NCBI RefSeq assembly: GCF_030409805.1 | Contig: NZ_JAUFQP010000010.1 | Span: forward strand, 749,001-813,000 | Length of the DNA: 64,000 nucleotides | DNA from: Algibacter miyuki | Lineage (GTDB): Bacteria; Bacteroidota; Bacteroidia; Flavobacteriales; Flavobacteriaceae | Reading direction: 5' to 3' | Shown: in pieces, positions 36,313 to 44,967 of the stretch | Layout: each line of letters opens with the position of its first letter | How positions within the stretch are numbered: position 1 is the first letter of the stretch | Notes under the pieces: model-generated | The model's input: the letters and a program-made list of their open reading frames with translations, nothing else | Database searches by the model: none | Told to the model about the DNA's origin: nothing | Position numbers and translations under genes: made by a program

Positions 36313-37092
36313 ATGGCTAAAAAGAAAGAAGTAACTGTTGAGGAGCGCTTAAGAGCTTTATACGATTTGCAAATCATTGATTCTCGTATAGATGAAATAA
36401 GAAATGTTCGAGGAGAACTGCCTTTAGAAGTTCGAGATTTAGAAGATGAAGTTGCTGGCTTAAATATACGATTAGAAAAACTTGTTGCAAGTTTGGAAGT
36501 TATAGACAACGACATCACTGGAAAGAAAAATTTAATTGAAGAAGCTAAAACTTTAATTAAAAAATACAGTGAGCAACAAAAAAACGTTCGTAACAATCGT
36601 GAATTCAACTCTTTAACAAAAGAAGTAGAATTTCAAGAATTAGAAATTGAATTAGCTGAAAAGCACATTAAAGAATTCAAAGTTCAAATCGAGCAAAAGA
36701 AAGTTGTTATTTCAGACACTAAAGACCGTTTAAAAGAACGCCAAACACACCTGAAACACAAGAAAAACGAATTAGACGCTATTTTAGCAGAAACCGAAAA
36801 GGAAGAGCTAGCATTAATTCAAAAATCTGAAGATTACAAAACGCAAATCGAAGCTCGTTTAGTTGCAGCTTACAATAGAATTCGCAAAAACGTGAAGAAT
36901 GGTTTAGCCGTTGTACCAATCGAAAGAGGTGCATCTGGAGGGTCTTTCTTTACTATTCCACCGCAAGTGCAAGTAGAAATTGCTTCACGCAAAAAGGTTA
37001 TTACCGATGAGCACAGTGGACGTATTTTAGTAGACGCCGCTTTAGCCGAAGAGCAAAGAGCAAAAATGGAAAAAATGTTTTCTAAACTATAA
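36313..37092 (+). CDS. CT398-like coiled-coil protein with cysteine-less zinc-ribbon module
   Basis: A 259-residue protein: a long helical hairpin (about 10-180, heptad-rich, EQQKNVRNNREFNSLTKEVEF at the turn) and a C-terminal module that normally is a C4 zinc ribbon. Here GASGGSFFTIPPQ (about 206-218) and ITDEHSGRILVD (about 230-241) retain the family scaffold (family consensus CGGCFxxxPPQ and CExCGRIL), but all four expected cysteines are Ser208, Ser211, Asp232 and Ser235. Zinc binding by this module is therefore not expected. It is probably co-transcribed with the Nif3-like gene, a conserved pairing. Confidence 0.88.
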   Translation: MAKKKEVTVEERLRALYDLQIIDSRIDEIRNVRGELPLEVRDLEDEVAGLNIRLEKLVASLEVIDNDITGKKNLIEEAKTLIKKYSEQQKNVRNNREFNSLTKEVEFQELEIELAEKHIKEFKVQIEQKKVVISDTKDRLKERQTHLKHKKNELDAILAETEKEELALIQKSEDYKTQIEARLVAAYNRIRKNVKNGLAVVPIERGASGGSFFTIPPQVQVEIASRKKVITDEHSGRILVDAALAEEQRAKMEKMFSKL

Positions 37093-37108
37093 TCCATTTT
37101 CAATACAT

Positions 37109-37145
37109 AAAAAAAGCCTTTAGTTAATCTAGAGGCTTTTTTTTA
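37109..37145 (+). terminator. Terminator of the Nif3-like/coiled-coil operon
   Basis: Stem AAAAAGCCTTTAG with near-complementary CTAGAGGCTTTTT, followed by a T run. Confidence 0.8.
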
Positions 37146-37159
37146 TGCCTAAATTTTTA

Positions 37160-37241
37160 GCGATCCCTTCGGGCGGGCTTTCCTCTAAAGTTTTGGCTCG
37201 ATGCGCGCCTCGCCAAAAGCTACCGTTGCAATCCCTATCGC
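37160..37241. repeat. GC-rich structured intergenic element
   Basis: 82 bp with GC content clearly above the surrounding AT-rich DNA. Its ends pair (GCGAT 37160-37164 with ATCGC 37237-37241). An inner perfect stem pairs TTTTGGC (37191-37197) with GCCAAAA (37212-37218), and CCCTTCGGG on the plus strand forms a UUCG-type tetraloop. From memory it resembles dispersed intergenic repeats common in flavobacterial genomes; no second copy is in this window. Confidence 0.5.
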
Positions 37242-37377
37242 GAGCCACATTGCTAAAAAACAGAATAACTTGCCATCAAAAAGCCTATTCTAAAATAACC
37301 TGCCAATTAATTTTACATAACTCATTTTAAGTTTTCATAACTTTATACGTCTAAACCCTGAGAACAAAATATATTTC

Positions 37378-38037
37378 ATGAAACATATTATCCCAATACT
37401 AGCCCTAGCCTTATTATTTAGCTGCCAAAACACAGCACAAACCAGTAAAGCACAACAAAACGTACAACAAGCCCAACCAGTAGAAGTTGCCATAAAAAAA
37501 GGAAAAGCTCGTGCCTACTTTGCCAGCGGATGCTTTTGGTGCGTAGAAGCCATATACGAAAGCGTAAAAGGTGTCGATGAGTCCATTTCGGGCTATTCTG
37601 GTGGCCATACAAAAAACCCAACCTACGCAGCCAGTAACACCGGCAAAACAGGACATGCTGAAGCTGTAGAAATCATTTACGATCCCGAAGTGGTTAGTTT
37701 TGAGACCTTGGTTGATGTATATTTCGCATCTCAAAATCTAACTCAAGTTAACGGACAAGGAAATGACAGAGGTTCGCAATACCGTTCTATCCTCTTTTAC
37801 CAAAACGATGCACAAAAGCAAGTTATTGTAAGCAAAAAAGAAGCCTTAGAAAAAAAGCTCAACATCAAAATTGCCGCAGAAATTTATCCGTTTCAAAAGT
37901 TCTGGGTTGCCGAAGATTATCACCAAAACTATGAAAAACGCCATCCGGAAAATGGTTACATTCGTAATGTATCGGTACCAAGATTAAACAGGTTTAAAGC
38001 TAATTTTCCGAAGGCACTATTAAAAGACAACCATTAA
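37378..38037 (+). CDS. msrA: Peptide-methionine (S)-S-oxide reductase, lipoprotein
   Basis: Repairs oxidised methionine in envelope proteins. The 219 residues start with a lipoprotein signal (LLFSC, Cys16) and a Gln/Ala-rich linker, then canonical MsrA: GCFWCVEAIYESVKGV (Cys52), GHAEAVEI, NDRGSQYRSILFY and EDYHQNYEKRHP. It differs clearly from the divergent MsrA-like gene at 8752, which lacks a signal and has GCHWC. It appears to be transcribed alone. Confidence 0.96.
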   Translation: MKHIIPILALALLFSCQNTAQTSKAQQNVQQAQPVEVAIKKGKARAYFASGCFWCVEAIYESVKGVDESISGYSGGHTKNPTYAASNTGKTGHAEAVEIIYDPEVVSFETLVDVYFASQNLTQVNGQGNDRGSQYRSILFYQNDAQKQVIVSKKEALEKKLNIKIAAEIYPFQKFWVAEDYHQNYEKRHPENGYIRNVSVPRLNRFKANFPKALLKDNH

Positions 38038-38118
38038 TTTATTTATATGACTCACTTGATATTACTAATTAATTTGAGTAACTTCCTTTAATCATAAAAT
38101 AATTAAGTACAATCGTAA

Positions 38119-39081
38119 ATGAGTAAATATTACATCTTATTTTTCACAGTATTTATTCTGTCTTGTTCCAATAAAAAAGTTTTAGCAAAAAACATCCCAG
38201 AAGAAACAATAATAGATAATACATCCCTTGTTATTCTTGGAACAATACAAGATGCCGGATCGCCACAAATTGGCTGTAAAAAAGACTGTTGCGTCAATCT
38301 ATTTAAAAATCCAGACCCTACTAGAAAAATAGTTTCATTAGGATTAATTGATACCGAAAATAATAAAAGTTATCTTTTTGAAGCAACGCCAGATATTGCA
38401 ACTCAAATGAAAATGCTTATCAAATATAACAAGCAAACAGAGCAAGAATTAGCAGATGGTATTTTTTTAACACATGCCCATATAGGGCACTATACAGGTT
38501 TAATGTTTCTTGGCAAAGAAGCCATGAATAGTAAAAATATGCCCGTATACGCTATGCCTAACATGAAAACATTTCTTACTGAAAACGGGCCGTGGAGCCA
38601 ATTAGTAAGCAATAGCAATATAAAACTCGAATTATTAGAAAATGAAAAACCTGTTCAATTATCCAAATCGATAAGCGTTACTCCTATTTTAGTTCCGCAT
38701 CGCGATGAGTTTTCAGAAACCGTTGGTTATCGTATTTCTGGCCCTAATAAAACGGCGCTATTTATTCCCGATATCGACAAATGGGCTAAATGGAATAAAA
38801 ACATAACCGATGAAATTAAAAAAGTAGATTATGCCTTTTTGGATGCTACCTTTTATAGCGGACAAGAAATTAACAACAGACCTATTAGCGAAATTGCTCA
38901 CCCATTTATTATAGAAAGTTTAGAGCAGTTTAAATCTCTAAAAAAGCAAGATAGAAGCAAAGTCGTTTTTATTCATTTCAACCATACAAATCCAGTAATT
39001 AATACGAATAGTAAAGCTCATAAAGATGTCATAGAACAAGGATTTAAAATAGGTAAAATCAATGATGTCTTTAAACTCTAA
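38119..39081 (+). CDS. PqqB-like metallo-beta-lactamase-fold lipoprotein
   Basis: A 320-residue MBL-fold protein resembling PqqB: lipobox ILSC (Cys16), the PqqB-like GTIQDAGSPQIGCKKDCC, LTHAHIGHYTGL (119-124 region), VPHRDEFSETVGYRI and DIDKW. The MBL metal motif HxHxDH reads HxHxGH, so the second-site Asp is missing, while later His and Asp ligand candidates remain. No other pqq gene is present and it is exported, so a role in PQQ synthesis is unlikely; actual function unknown. Confidence 0.82.
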   Translation: MSKYYILFFTVFILSCSNKKVLAKNIPEETIIDNTSLVILGTIQDAGSPQIGCKKDCCVNLFKNPDPTRKIVSLGLIDTENNKSYLFEATPDIATQMKMLIKYNKQTEQELADGIFLTHAHIGHYTGLMFLGKEAMNSKNMPVYAMPNMKTFLTENGPWSQLVSNSNIKLELLENEKPVQLSKSISVTPILVPHRDEFSETVGYRISGPNKTALFIPDIDKWAKWNKNITDEIKKVDYAFLDATFYSGQEINNRPISEIAHPFIIESLEQFKSLKKQDRSKVVFIHFNHTNPVINTNSKAHKDVIEQGFKIGKINDVFKL

Positions 39082-39224
39082 TTCATTCCGTTAAGCATTA
39101 TTCAGTATGATACATATTAAGCTACACCTTATTAAATTTTGAGCTGTAAGAAAATTTACCTAAATTGATTTGCCGTTAAATTGCTATATTTTATAAAAAA
39201 CCTACTAACCAAATTCATAAAAAC

Positions 39225-40631
39225 ATGAACAACATCTTATTGTATGGTGCCGATTGGTGCCCAGATTGTAGAAGAGCTAAAGCCTATTTAAAAGAAAATA
39301 ATATCGATTTTACTTTTGTAGATGTCGATTTAGATAAAGAAGCCACAGCCCAAGTTGAAGCCATAAACAATGGCAAACGGATTATTCCAACCATTATTAT
39401 TGACGACAAATCTTATACCAATCCAGACAATATTCAGTTAGCAAGCGTTTTAGGAATAAATGCTGTAGGCCACGTACAATTATTTGGTGCCGATTGGTGC
39501 CCAGATTGCCGACGAGCAAAAAGTTTTTTGAGAGACAATGGCATTAATTTCGAATTTATTGATGTAGACCAACACGATTGGGCCACAGAAAAAGTGGAAG
39601 AAATTAATAACGGTAAACGTATTATTCCTACCGTTTTAATTAACAGCAAACCTTACACCAACCCAGACAACACAGAACTTACCAAATTACTTTCCATAAA
39701 TATTGAAAAGCAACACAAAATTTTCGACACTATTATTATTGGGGGAGGCGCGGCTGGTTTAACCACTTCCATATATGCACAAAGGGATCGTTTTGATACT
39801 TTGATTTTAGAGAAATCAACCATTGGTGGCAATGCTTTTTTAACCGAAAAAATTGAAAATTACCCAGGGTTTCAGTCTATCTCAGGACCATTATTAATGG
39901 AGAAAATGGAAGAACAAGCCAAAACTTACGGAGCCACGATTAAAACAGGCGAAGAAGTTGTTAATATTGAGAAAAAAGATAATCTCTTTTCAATAAAAAC
40001 AAAAGGCGACACCTATTTAGGTAAATCTGTCGTGTTATCTACGGGTTCTACTTATAGAAAATTAGGTATTCCAAACGAAGAAGCCTTAATTGGATCGGGT
40101 ATTCACTTTTGTGCCACTTGCGATGGTGCATTTTACAGAGACAAAGATATTATCGTTATTGGCGGTGGAAATTCAGCACTTGAAGAAGGTATCTTTTTAG
40201 CTGGTTTTTGTAAAAGCGTTAAAATAGTGCATCGTTCTAAATATTTTTCAGCCTCTAAAACCTATGTTGAAAAACTAGAAAGTATTGAAAATATTTCAAC
40301 TCACATGAATAAATCATCTCTTGAATTTATCTCAGATGATAAAGGCTTATTTGAAGGCGTGAAACTAAAAGACAATGAAACCCAAGAGGAATCGGTATTA
40401 ACAGCCGATGGATTATTTATATTTATTGGTTTAATTCCAAATACACAATCTTTTAAAAATATAGTCGATTTAGATTCACGAGGTTTTATTCAAACGAAAG
40501 GACTAGCTGAAACTTCAGTAAAAGGTATATTTGCAGCAGGCGATTGTCGTGAAGGTGCTATTGCACAGGTGGCAGCTGCAACTGGCGAAGGTGTTTTAGC
40601 GAGCTACGGCATTCGAAGTTTTTTAAAATAA
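39225..40631 (+). CDS. Tandem glutaredoxin - thioredoxin reductase fusion
   Basis: 468 residues in three parts: glutaredoxin-like domain 1 (about 3-78, CPDC at 12-15), domain 2 (about 83-158, CPDC at 92-95), and a low-molecular-weight thioredoxin reductase (about 166-468) with FAD motif GGGAAG (173-178), redox CATC (296-299), NADPH motif GGGNSA and ASAGDCREG-like AAGDCREGAIAQVAAATGEG. By my count the two Grx domains are identical at 45 of 73 aligned positions. It is probably a self-contained NADPH-driven disulfide reductase, laid out like AhpF but with both N-terminal CxxC sites intact. Confidence 0.92.
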   Translation: MNNILLYGADWCPDCRRAKAYLKENNIDFTFVDVDLDKEATAQVEAINNGKRIIPTIIIDDKSYTNPDNIQLASVLGINAVGHVQLFGADWCPDCRRAKSFLRDNGINFEFIDVDQHDWATEKVEEINNGKRIIPTVLINSKPYTNPDNTELTKLLSINIEKQHKIFDTIIIGGGAAGLTTSIYAQRDRFDTLILEKSTIGGNAFLTEKIENYPGFQSISGPLLMEKMEEQAKTYGATIKTGEEVVNIEKKDNLFSIKTKGDTYLGKSVVLSTGSTYRKLGIPNEEALIGSGIHFCATCDGAFYRDKDIIVIGGGNSALEEGIFLAGFCKSVKIVHRSKYFSASKTYVEKLESIENISTHMNKSSLEFISDDKGLFEGVKLKDNETQEESVLTADGLFIFIGLIPNTQSFKNIVDLDSRGFIQTKGLAETSVKGIFAAGDCREGAIAQVAAATGEGVLASYGIRSFLK

Positions 40632-40651
40632 AAGTCTTATTTAAATATAGG

Positions 40652-40692
40652 AATCGGAGGTGTTTACAATATGTAGATTCCCCTTTTTTATC
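40652..40692 (+). terminator. Weak terminator after the Grx-TrxR gene
   Basis: Short stem GGAATC / GATTCC with a 20-nt loop, followed by CCTTTTTTA. Modest stability. Confidence 0.4.
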
Positions 40693-40712
40693 ATCTTAAA
40701 ACAAAAAAACAG

Positions 40713-40726
40713 ACAGACCTGTCTGT
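40713..40726 (+). promoter_or_regulatory. TetR operator 1
   Basis: ACAGAC-CT-GTCTGT, an inverted repeat with 6-bp arms. It lies upstream of the -7 box of tetR and matches a second copy before the SDR gene (41339). Confidence 0.7.
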
Positions 40727-40742
40727 TTATAAATAATTTATA

Positions 40743-40750
40743 TATATTTG
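40743..40750 (+). promoter_or_regulatory. -7 box of the TetR gene
   Basis: TATATTTG exact match ending 4 nt before the ATG, so the mRNA may be leaderless. Confidence 0.5.
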
Positions 40751-40754
40751 CAGT

Positions 40755-41318
40755 ATGAAACATTCTGAAATAAAAAATAGAATCATTGAAACGGCTTCGT
40801 TCTTATTTTATCAGAACGGTTATAACTCCACAGGAATCAATGAAATTATTTCAGAAGCTGGTATTGCAAAAGCAACGCTTTACAATCATTTTAAATCTAA
40901 AGAAGAAATTTGCCTAGCTTATCTTAAATATAAAAACACAAGTTTTATTGAAGATATAGAAGCCTACACCGCATCTAAACCAAAAGGAAAAGCTCAAATT
41001 TTAGCTATTTTTGATTTTCTTGAACTCTTTTTCAAAGATAAAGATTTTAACGGTTGTTGGTGTATTAAAACCGTTTCTGAAATTCCGAAAGACAACGAAA
41101 TTATAAGAGCAGAAATTCAATCGCAAAAACATAGTTTTATTGATTTAATATCAAAACTTATTACGAATAATTTAGAAAATGTAAAAGAAGCCCAAGTTAA
41201 ATCTCTTGCCAGACAAATATACTTACTCTACGAAGGCGCTGTTGGCGAAAGCCATTTACACCAAGACAATTGGCCAATAAAAGAAACAAAACAATTATGT
41301 TCGCAGATCATATCTTAA
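40755..41318 (+). CDS. TetR family transcriptional regulator
   Basis: A 187-residue repressor: N-terminal helix-turn-helix (IIETASFLFYQNGYNSTGINEIISEAGIAKATLYNHFKSKEEICLAYL, about 8-55) and an all-helical ligand domain. The N-terminal layout is typical of AcrR/TetR proteins; the ligand is unknown. Identical-type operators precede both this gene and the SDR gene that follows, so it very probably represses itself and the dehydrogenase. Confidence 0.93.
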   Translation: MKHSEIKNRIIETASFLFYQNGYNSTGINEIISEAGIAKATLYNHFKSKEEICLAYLKYKNTSFIEDIEAYTASKPKGKAQILAIFDFLELFFKDKDFNGCWCIKTVSEIPKDNEIIRAEIQSQKHSFIDLISKLITNNLENVKEAQVKSLARQIYLLYEGAVGESHLHQDNWPIKETKQLCSQIIS

Positions 41319-41338
41319 AAAAATTTGCATAAACAAAG

Positions 41339-41352
41339 ACAGACTTGTCTGT
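41339..41352 (+). promoter_or_regulatory. TetR operator 2
   Basis: ACAGAC-TT-GTCTGT, identical to operator 1 except for one central base; the flanking TTTAT is also shared. It lies 23 nt before the SDR ATG. Confidence 0.7.
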
Positions 41353-41375
41353 TTATTTATAAAAAAATAAATAAC

Positions 41376-42122
41376 ATGAAAGAATTCGAAAACAAAGTAG
41401 CCTTAGTCATAGGTGGAACAAGTGGTATTGGTAACGCAACAGCAAACAGCTTGCTAGAAGGCGGTGCAACTGTACATATTGTAGGTAGAAATATTGACAA
41501 AGTAGCCGATGCTCCAAATTTAGTTAAACATGCCGTAAACATTTCTAATACAGACGAAGTAGATACACTAGTGTCCAAAATTTCAGCGTTAGACAACTTA
41601 GATTTTCTAGTAAATGCCTCAGGTATTTTTGGACCAAAACCATTTTTAGATCATACTATGGAAGATTATAACTCTTATTTAGATTTAAATAGAGGGTTCT
41701 TTTTCATCACTCAAAGTGCCGCTAAAAAAATGAAAGCCACTCAAGGAGGTTCTATTGTAAACGTAGGTTCTATGTGGGCTAAGCAAGCTGTAAAAGCAAC
41801 ACCATCTACAGCTTATTCTATGCAAAAAGCAGGCTTACATTCTTTAACACAACATTTAGCAATGGAATTAGCAGAAGATAACATTCGTGTTAATGCCGTA
41901 TCTCCTGCCTTAGTAAACACACCTGTGTATCATGGTGTTTTTGGAGGAGAACAAGCTGCTGCAGAAGCTTTGGTTGGTTTTAATGGCTTTCACCCTATTG
42001 GACGTTTTGGAGAATCTCAAGATGTAGCAAACAGTATTGTATTTTTACTTTCAGACAAAGCATCATGGGTTACGGGTGCTATTTGGGATACCGATGGTGG
42101 TGTTATGGCTGGTAGAAATTAA
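41376..42122 (+). CDS. Short-chain dehydrogenase/reductase
   Basis: A 248-residue classical SDR: cofactor motif GGTSGIG near the N-terminus, [11 protein letters not shown] (NxxG equivalent), Ser in NVGSMW, catalytic YSMQK (Tyr and Lys), and the C-terminal [15 protein letters not shown]. The acidic or basic coenzyme preference is unclear; VGRNIDK after strand 2 suggests NADP(H). The substrate is unknown. The ATG at 41376 is used; an upstream in-frame start at 41325 would place operator 2 within the coding region. Confidence 0.92.
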   Translation: MKEFENKVALVIGGTSGIGNATANSLLEGGATVHIVGRNIDKVADAPNLVKHAVNISNTDEVDTLVSKISALDNLDFLVNASGIFGPKPFLDHTMEDYNSYLDLNRGFFFITQSAAKKMKATQGGSIVNVGSMWAKQAVKATPSTAYSMQKAGLHSLTQHLAMELAEDNIRVNAVSPALVNTPVYHGVFGGEQAAAEALVGFNGFHPIGRFGESQDVANSIVFLLSDKASWVTGAIWDTDGGVMAGRN

Positions 42123-42147
42123 ATACCAACACACATCAATAAAATAT

Positions 42148-42188
42148 AGCGATTTGAAACAGTACTTCAAGTCGCTGTGTTTTTTTTA
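42148..42188 (+). terminator. Terminator after the SDR gene
   Basis: AGCGATTTGAA / TTCAAGTCGCT (one G-U pair) followed by GTG and a T9 run. Confidence 0.75.
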
Positions 42189-42256
42189 ATTTAGTACCTT
42201 CTGAATCCAAAATACGGTCTATTCTATAAGGTAAACCGTATTCAAAAAACTTTCAA

Positions 42257-43231
42257 ATGAAATCATTATTAAGCATACTAATATTAACGCTTGCCTTCTT
42301 TTCTTGTAAAACAAGCCTAAATAACAAAGCCTCAAAAGATAGTTATTTCCTACCTCCTGCTACAACATATAATTATGCAGAAATTGATAGTGTAAAATTG
42401 TTTTACAGAGCTGCTGGTGATAAAAACAATCCAGTTATCGTGTTACTTCATGGTTATCCATCATCTTCACATTCCTATAGAAATTTAATCCCTATGTTAT
42501 CCACGCATTATTATGTTATTGCGCCAGATAATTTAGGCTCGGGTTATAGCGCTCACCTAGACCCAGAAACCACCAAATACACCTTTGATTTATTAGCCGA
42601 TTATACTCAGAAACTGATAAATAAGCTCCACATAAAAAACTATGTTATGTACATGCAAGATTTTGGAGCACCCGTAGGTTATAGAATGATGATGGAAAAC
42701 CCTAACCGCATAGATGCTTTAATTGTACAAAATGCTAATGCTTATCTTGATGGTTTAACCGAAAAAAGGCAACACTTTTTTAGAACAGCTCAATCCGACA
42801 CCTCTAAAACACAATATGATTTTTTATACAGCCTAACCGGAAAAGATGCCGTGATTAACAAGCAGTATTTATTTGATTTGGATGAAACAAATATGAATGT
42901 TCAAAGTCCGGATGCTTGGACACACGATTTGGCTTTTCTAAATTCAAAAAAAGATAGAGACATACAGGTACAACTATTTCAGGATTACAACACCAATTTA
43001 TTGAGCTATCCACAATGGCAAAACATGTTAAATAAAAATCAACCCAAAACATTAATTGTATGGGGTAAAAAAGATTTAAAATTTAATGCAAATGGCGCTA
43101 AAGCTTACTTAAAAGATTTGCCAAACGCAGAGCTTCACCTTTTGGATGCTGGGCATTTTGCTGCTGAAGAAAAAACAAGAGAAATAGCCGAGTTAATCTT
43201 GAAATTTTTAGAAAAACATGATATAAAATAA
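42257..43231 (+). CDS. Alpha/beta hydrolase lipoprotein (epoxide hydrolase / haloalkane dehalogenase type)
   Basis: 324 residues: lipobox FFSC near Cys17, oxyanion motif HGYPSSSHSYRNL, nucleophile elbow with Asp instead of Ser (YMQDFGAPVG, about residue 136), cap domain, then WGKKDLKFN and the catalytic His in DAGHFAAEE. An Asp nucleophile suggests an epoxide hydrolase or dehalogenase rather than an esterase. The substrate cannot be told. It has no obvious co-transcribed partner. Confidence 0.88.
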   Translation: MKSLLSILILTLAFFSCKTSLNNKASKDSYFLPPATTYNYAEIDSVKLFYRAAGDKNNPVIVLLHGYPSSSHSYRNLIPMLSTHYYVIAPDNLGSGYSAHLDPETTKYTFDLLADYTQKLINKLHIKNYVMYMQDFGAPVGYRMMMENPNRIDALIVQNANAYLDGLTEKRQHFFRTAQSDTSKTQYDFLYSLTGKDAVINKQYLFDLDETNMNVQSPDAWTHDLAFLNSKKDRDIQVQLFQDYNTNLLSYPQWQNMLNKNQPKTLIVWGKKDLKFNANGAKAYLKDLPNAELHLLDAGHFAAEEKTREIAELILKFLEKHDIK

Positions 43232-43244
43232 AAAAGCTACTTTC

Positions 43245-44045
43245 CTAAACCTTAGTCGCTTTTAAAGTGAAAATTAAAGGATATAATTTATCCTGCGTTA
43301 CAAACATACCATTATCAGTTTCAATTAAATTCGGCAATACATTATAAGGACTCTCATTATGTTCGGTTAAATATTGGATGTGTAACCCGGCTTCGGTAAG
43401 TGCCGAAATCACTTCACCTAAACCATGATTCCATCCATACTCCTTGCTCGTTATTGCCGCTTTTTGGTTAGCGTATGTTCCTTCATATTCTTCATAAATT
43501 ACCTCATCCTGCATATAACCATAAGTCATTATTGGTTTTTCATTTAAATAATCAAACATCCAAACTATGGGGTGAAACTCTGCCATAAAAAAAGTCCCCC
43601 CTTGTTTCAGGCGTTCGGCTATCATTTTTCCCCAAGGTTTTAAATCGGGCAACCACCCAATAACGCCATAACTTGTAAATACAATATCGAATTCTTCTTT
43701 TATATACTGAGACGTTTCCAAGACATTGCAACATACAAACTGAGCATCTAACTCCAATTCTTCATTTAAAGATTTTGCAAGTTTTATACCCTCATCACTT
43801 AAATCTACACCAGTGCTTTTAGCTCCTAACCTACTCCAACTTAAAGTATCTTGTCCAAAATGACATTGCAAATGAAGAAGTGATTTCCCTTGTACATCAC
43901 CCAAAGCGTCCAACTCATAAGGCATTAAAGAAGACTTTCCTTTTTTAAAAGCTTCCATATTATACATATCACTTTTGGCATGTACTTTTACTTTTTCGTT
44001 CCAGGTGGCTTTATTGGTTTTAAAATATTTAGTGTTATTTGTCAT
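43245..44045 (-). CDS. Class I SAM-dependent methyltransferase
   Basis: 266 residues with motif I LLHLQCHFGQDTLSWSRLGAKSTGVDLS (Rossmann SAM site), DIVFTSYGVIGWLPDLKPWG (motif IV) and FFMAEFHPIVWMFDY. A small-molecule methyltransferase; acceptor unknown. The ATG at 44045 is preferred to an in-frame TTG at 44051. Convergent with the hydrolase (13-nt gap) and divergent from the lipoprotein gene at 44077. Confidence 0.88.
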   Translation of the reverse strand: MTNNTKYFKTNKATWNEKVKVHAKSDMYNMEAFKKGKSSLMPYELDALGDVQGKSLLHLQCHFGQDTLSWSRLGAKSTGVDLSDEGIKLAKSLNEELELDAQFVCCNVLETSQYIKEEFDIVFTSYGVIGWLPDLKPWGKMIAERLKQGGTFFMAEFHPIVWMFDYLNEKPIMTYGYMQDEVIYEEYEGTYANQKAAITSKEYGWNHGLGEVISALTEAGLHIQYLTEHNESPYNVLPNLIETDNGMFVTQDKLYPLIFTLKATKV

Positions 44046-44076
44046 CTTCAAAGTATCTTTACAAAAAATCTAAATT

Positions 44077-44742
44077 ATGAAAAACTTCATCTACATAACG
44101 CTAATAGCTCTATTAATTACAGCTTGTAAAGACAATACCAAATCAATTCCGGAAGAGAAACCATTAACCATTGCTGAAAAAATAGCCCATGCGCACGGTT
44201 TTGAAAATTGGAAAAATGTAAATGAGATTGATTTCACTTTTAACGTAGATACAGATAGCACTCATTTTGAAAGACGCTGGGTTTGGAAACCTAAAACAAA
44301 CCATGTTATCGCAATTTCGGCCACAGACACGATTAGTTACAACCGTTCGGCCGTGGATTCTATTAGTATGAAAGCAGATCGTGGTTTTATAAACGATAAA
44401 TTTTGGTTACTTATTCCGTTTCAATTAGTTTGGGATTCTGGTACAACCATTTCAGAGCCTGTTATAACAGAAGCACCAATAAGTAAAACGGCTTTAAATA
44501 AAATAACCTTAACCTATTCTAACGAAGGCGGCTACACACCAAGTGATGCGTATGATATTTTTTATGATGATGATTACCGTATTCAAGAGTGGATTTTCAG
44601 AAAAGGTAATCAGGAAAAACCATCTATGATGACCACTTTTGAAGATTATCAAGATTTCAATGGCATTACTCTTGCTTTAAGTCATAAAAAACCTGAAGGT
44701 TCATGGAATTTAAACTTTACAAATATTAAAATATCGAAATAA
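44077..44742 (+). CDS. Lipoprotein of unknown function
   Basis: 221 residues: signal peptide with lipobox ITAC (Cys17), a helical EKIAHAHGFENWKNVNEIDFTFNVD segment, then a beta-rich body (FERRWVWKPKTNHVIAIS, VITEAPISKTALNKITLTYSNEGGY, MMTTFEDYQDFNGITLAL). The strand pattern is like outer-membrane lipoprotein-sorting or DUF6503-type proteins, but I am not sure of the family. No partner gene suggests a function. Confidence 0.75.
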   Translation: MKNFIYITLIALLITACKDNTKSIPEEKPLTIAEKIAHAHGFENWKNVNEIDFTFNVDTDSTHFERRWVWKPKTNHVIAISATDTISYNRSAVDSISMKADRGFINDKFWLLIPFQLVWDSGTTISEPVITEAPISKTALNKITLTYSNEGGYTPSDAYDIFYDDDYRIQEWIFRKGNQEKPSMMTTFEDYQDFNGITLALSHKKPEGSWNLNFTNIKISK

Positions 44743-44967
44743 TACAGTTTACTTAATTTTAGTGTTTCTACATTACGAATTCGGCAAATACATGATGTAC
44801 AACAAAATAATTCAATAAAACGTACGCCATAATGTGACTATTCTTGTTAAATCGTATCTAAAGAATAAGGGATAATAAATATTTATCAGTTTTCTTGTAA
44901 CATTTTTCAATGGTTCTACGTATAACTATTGAATACCTTAAAGAAATACTAAACACATAATTATATA

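Noticed and set aside
37145-37330. 61-codon ORF over the structured repeat
   Set aside because: It starts inside the terminator T run, has no family pattern, and its content is explained by the GC-rich palindromic element.
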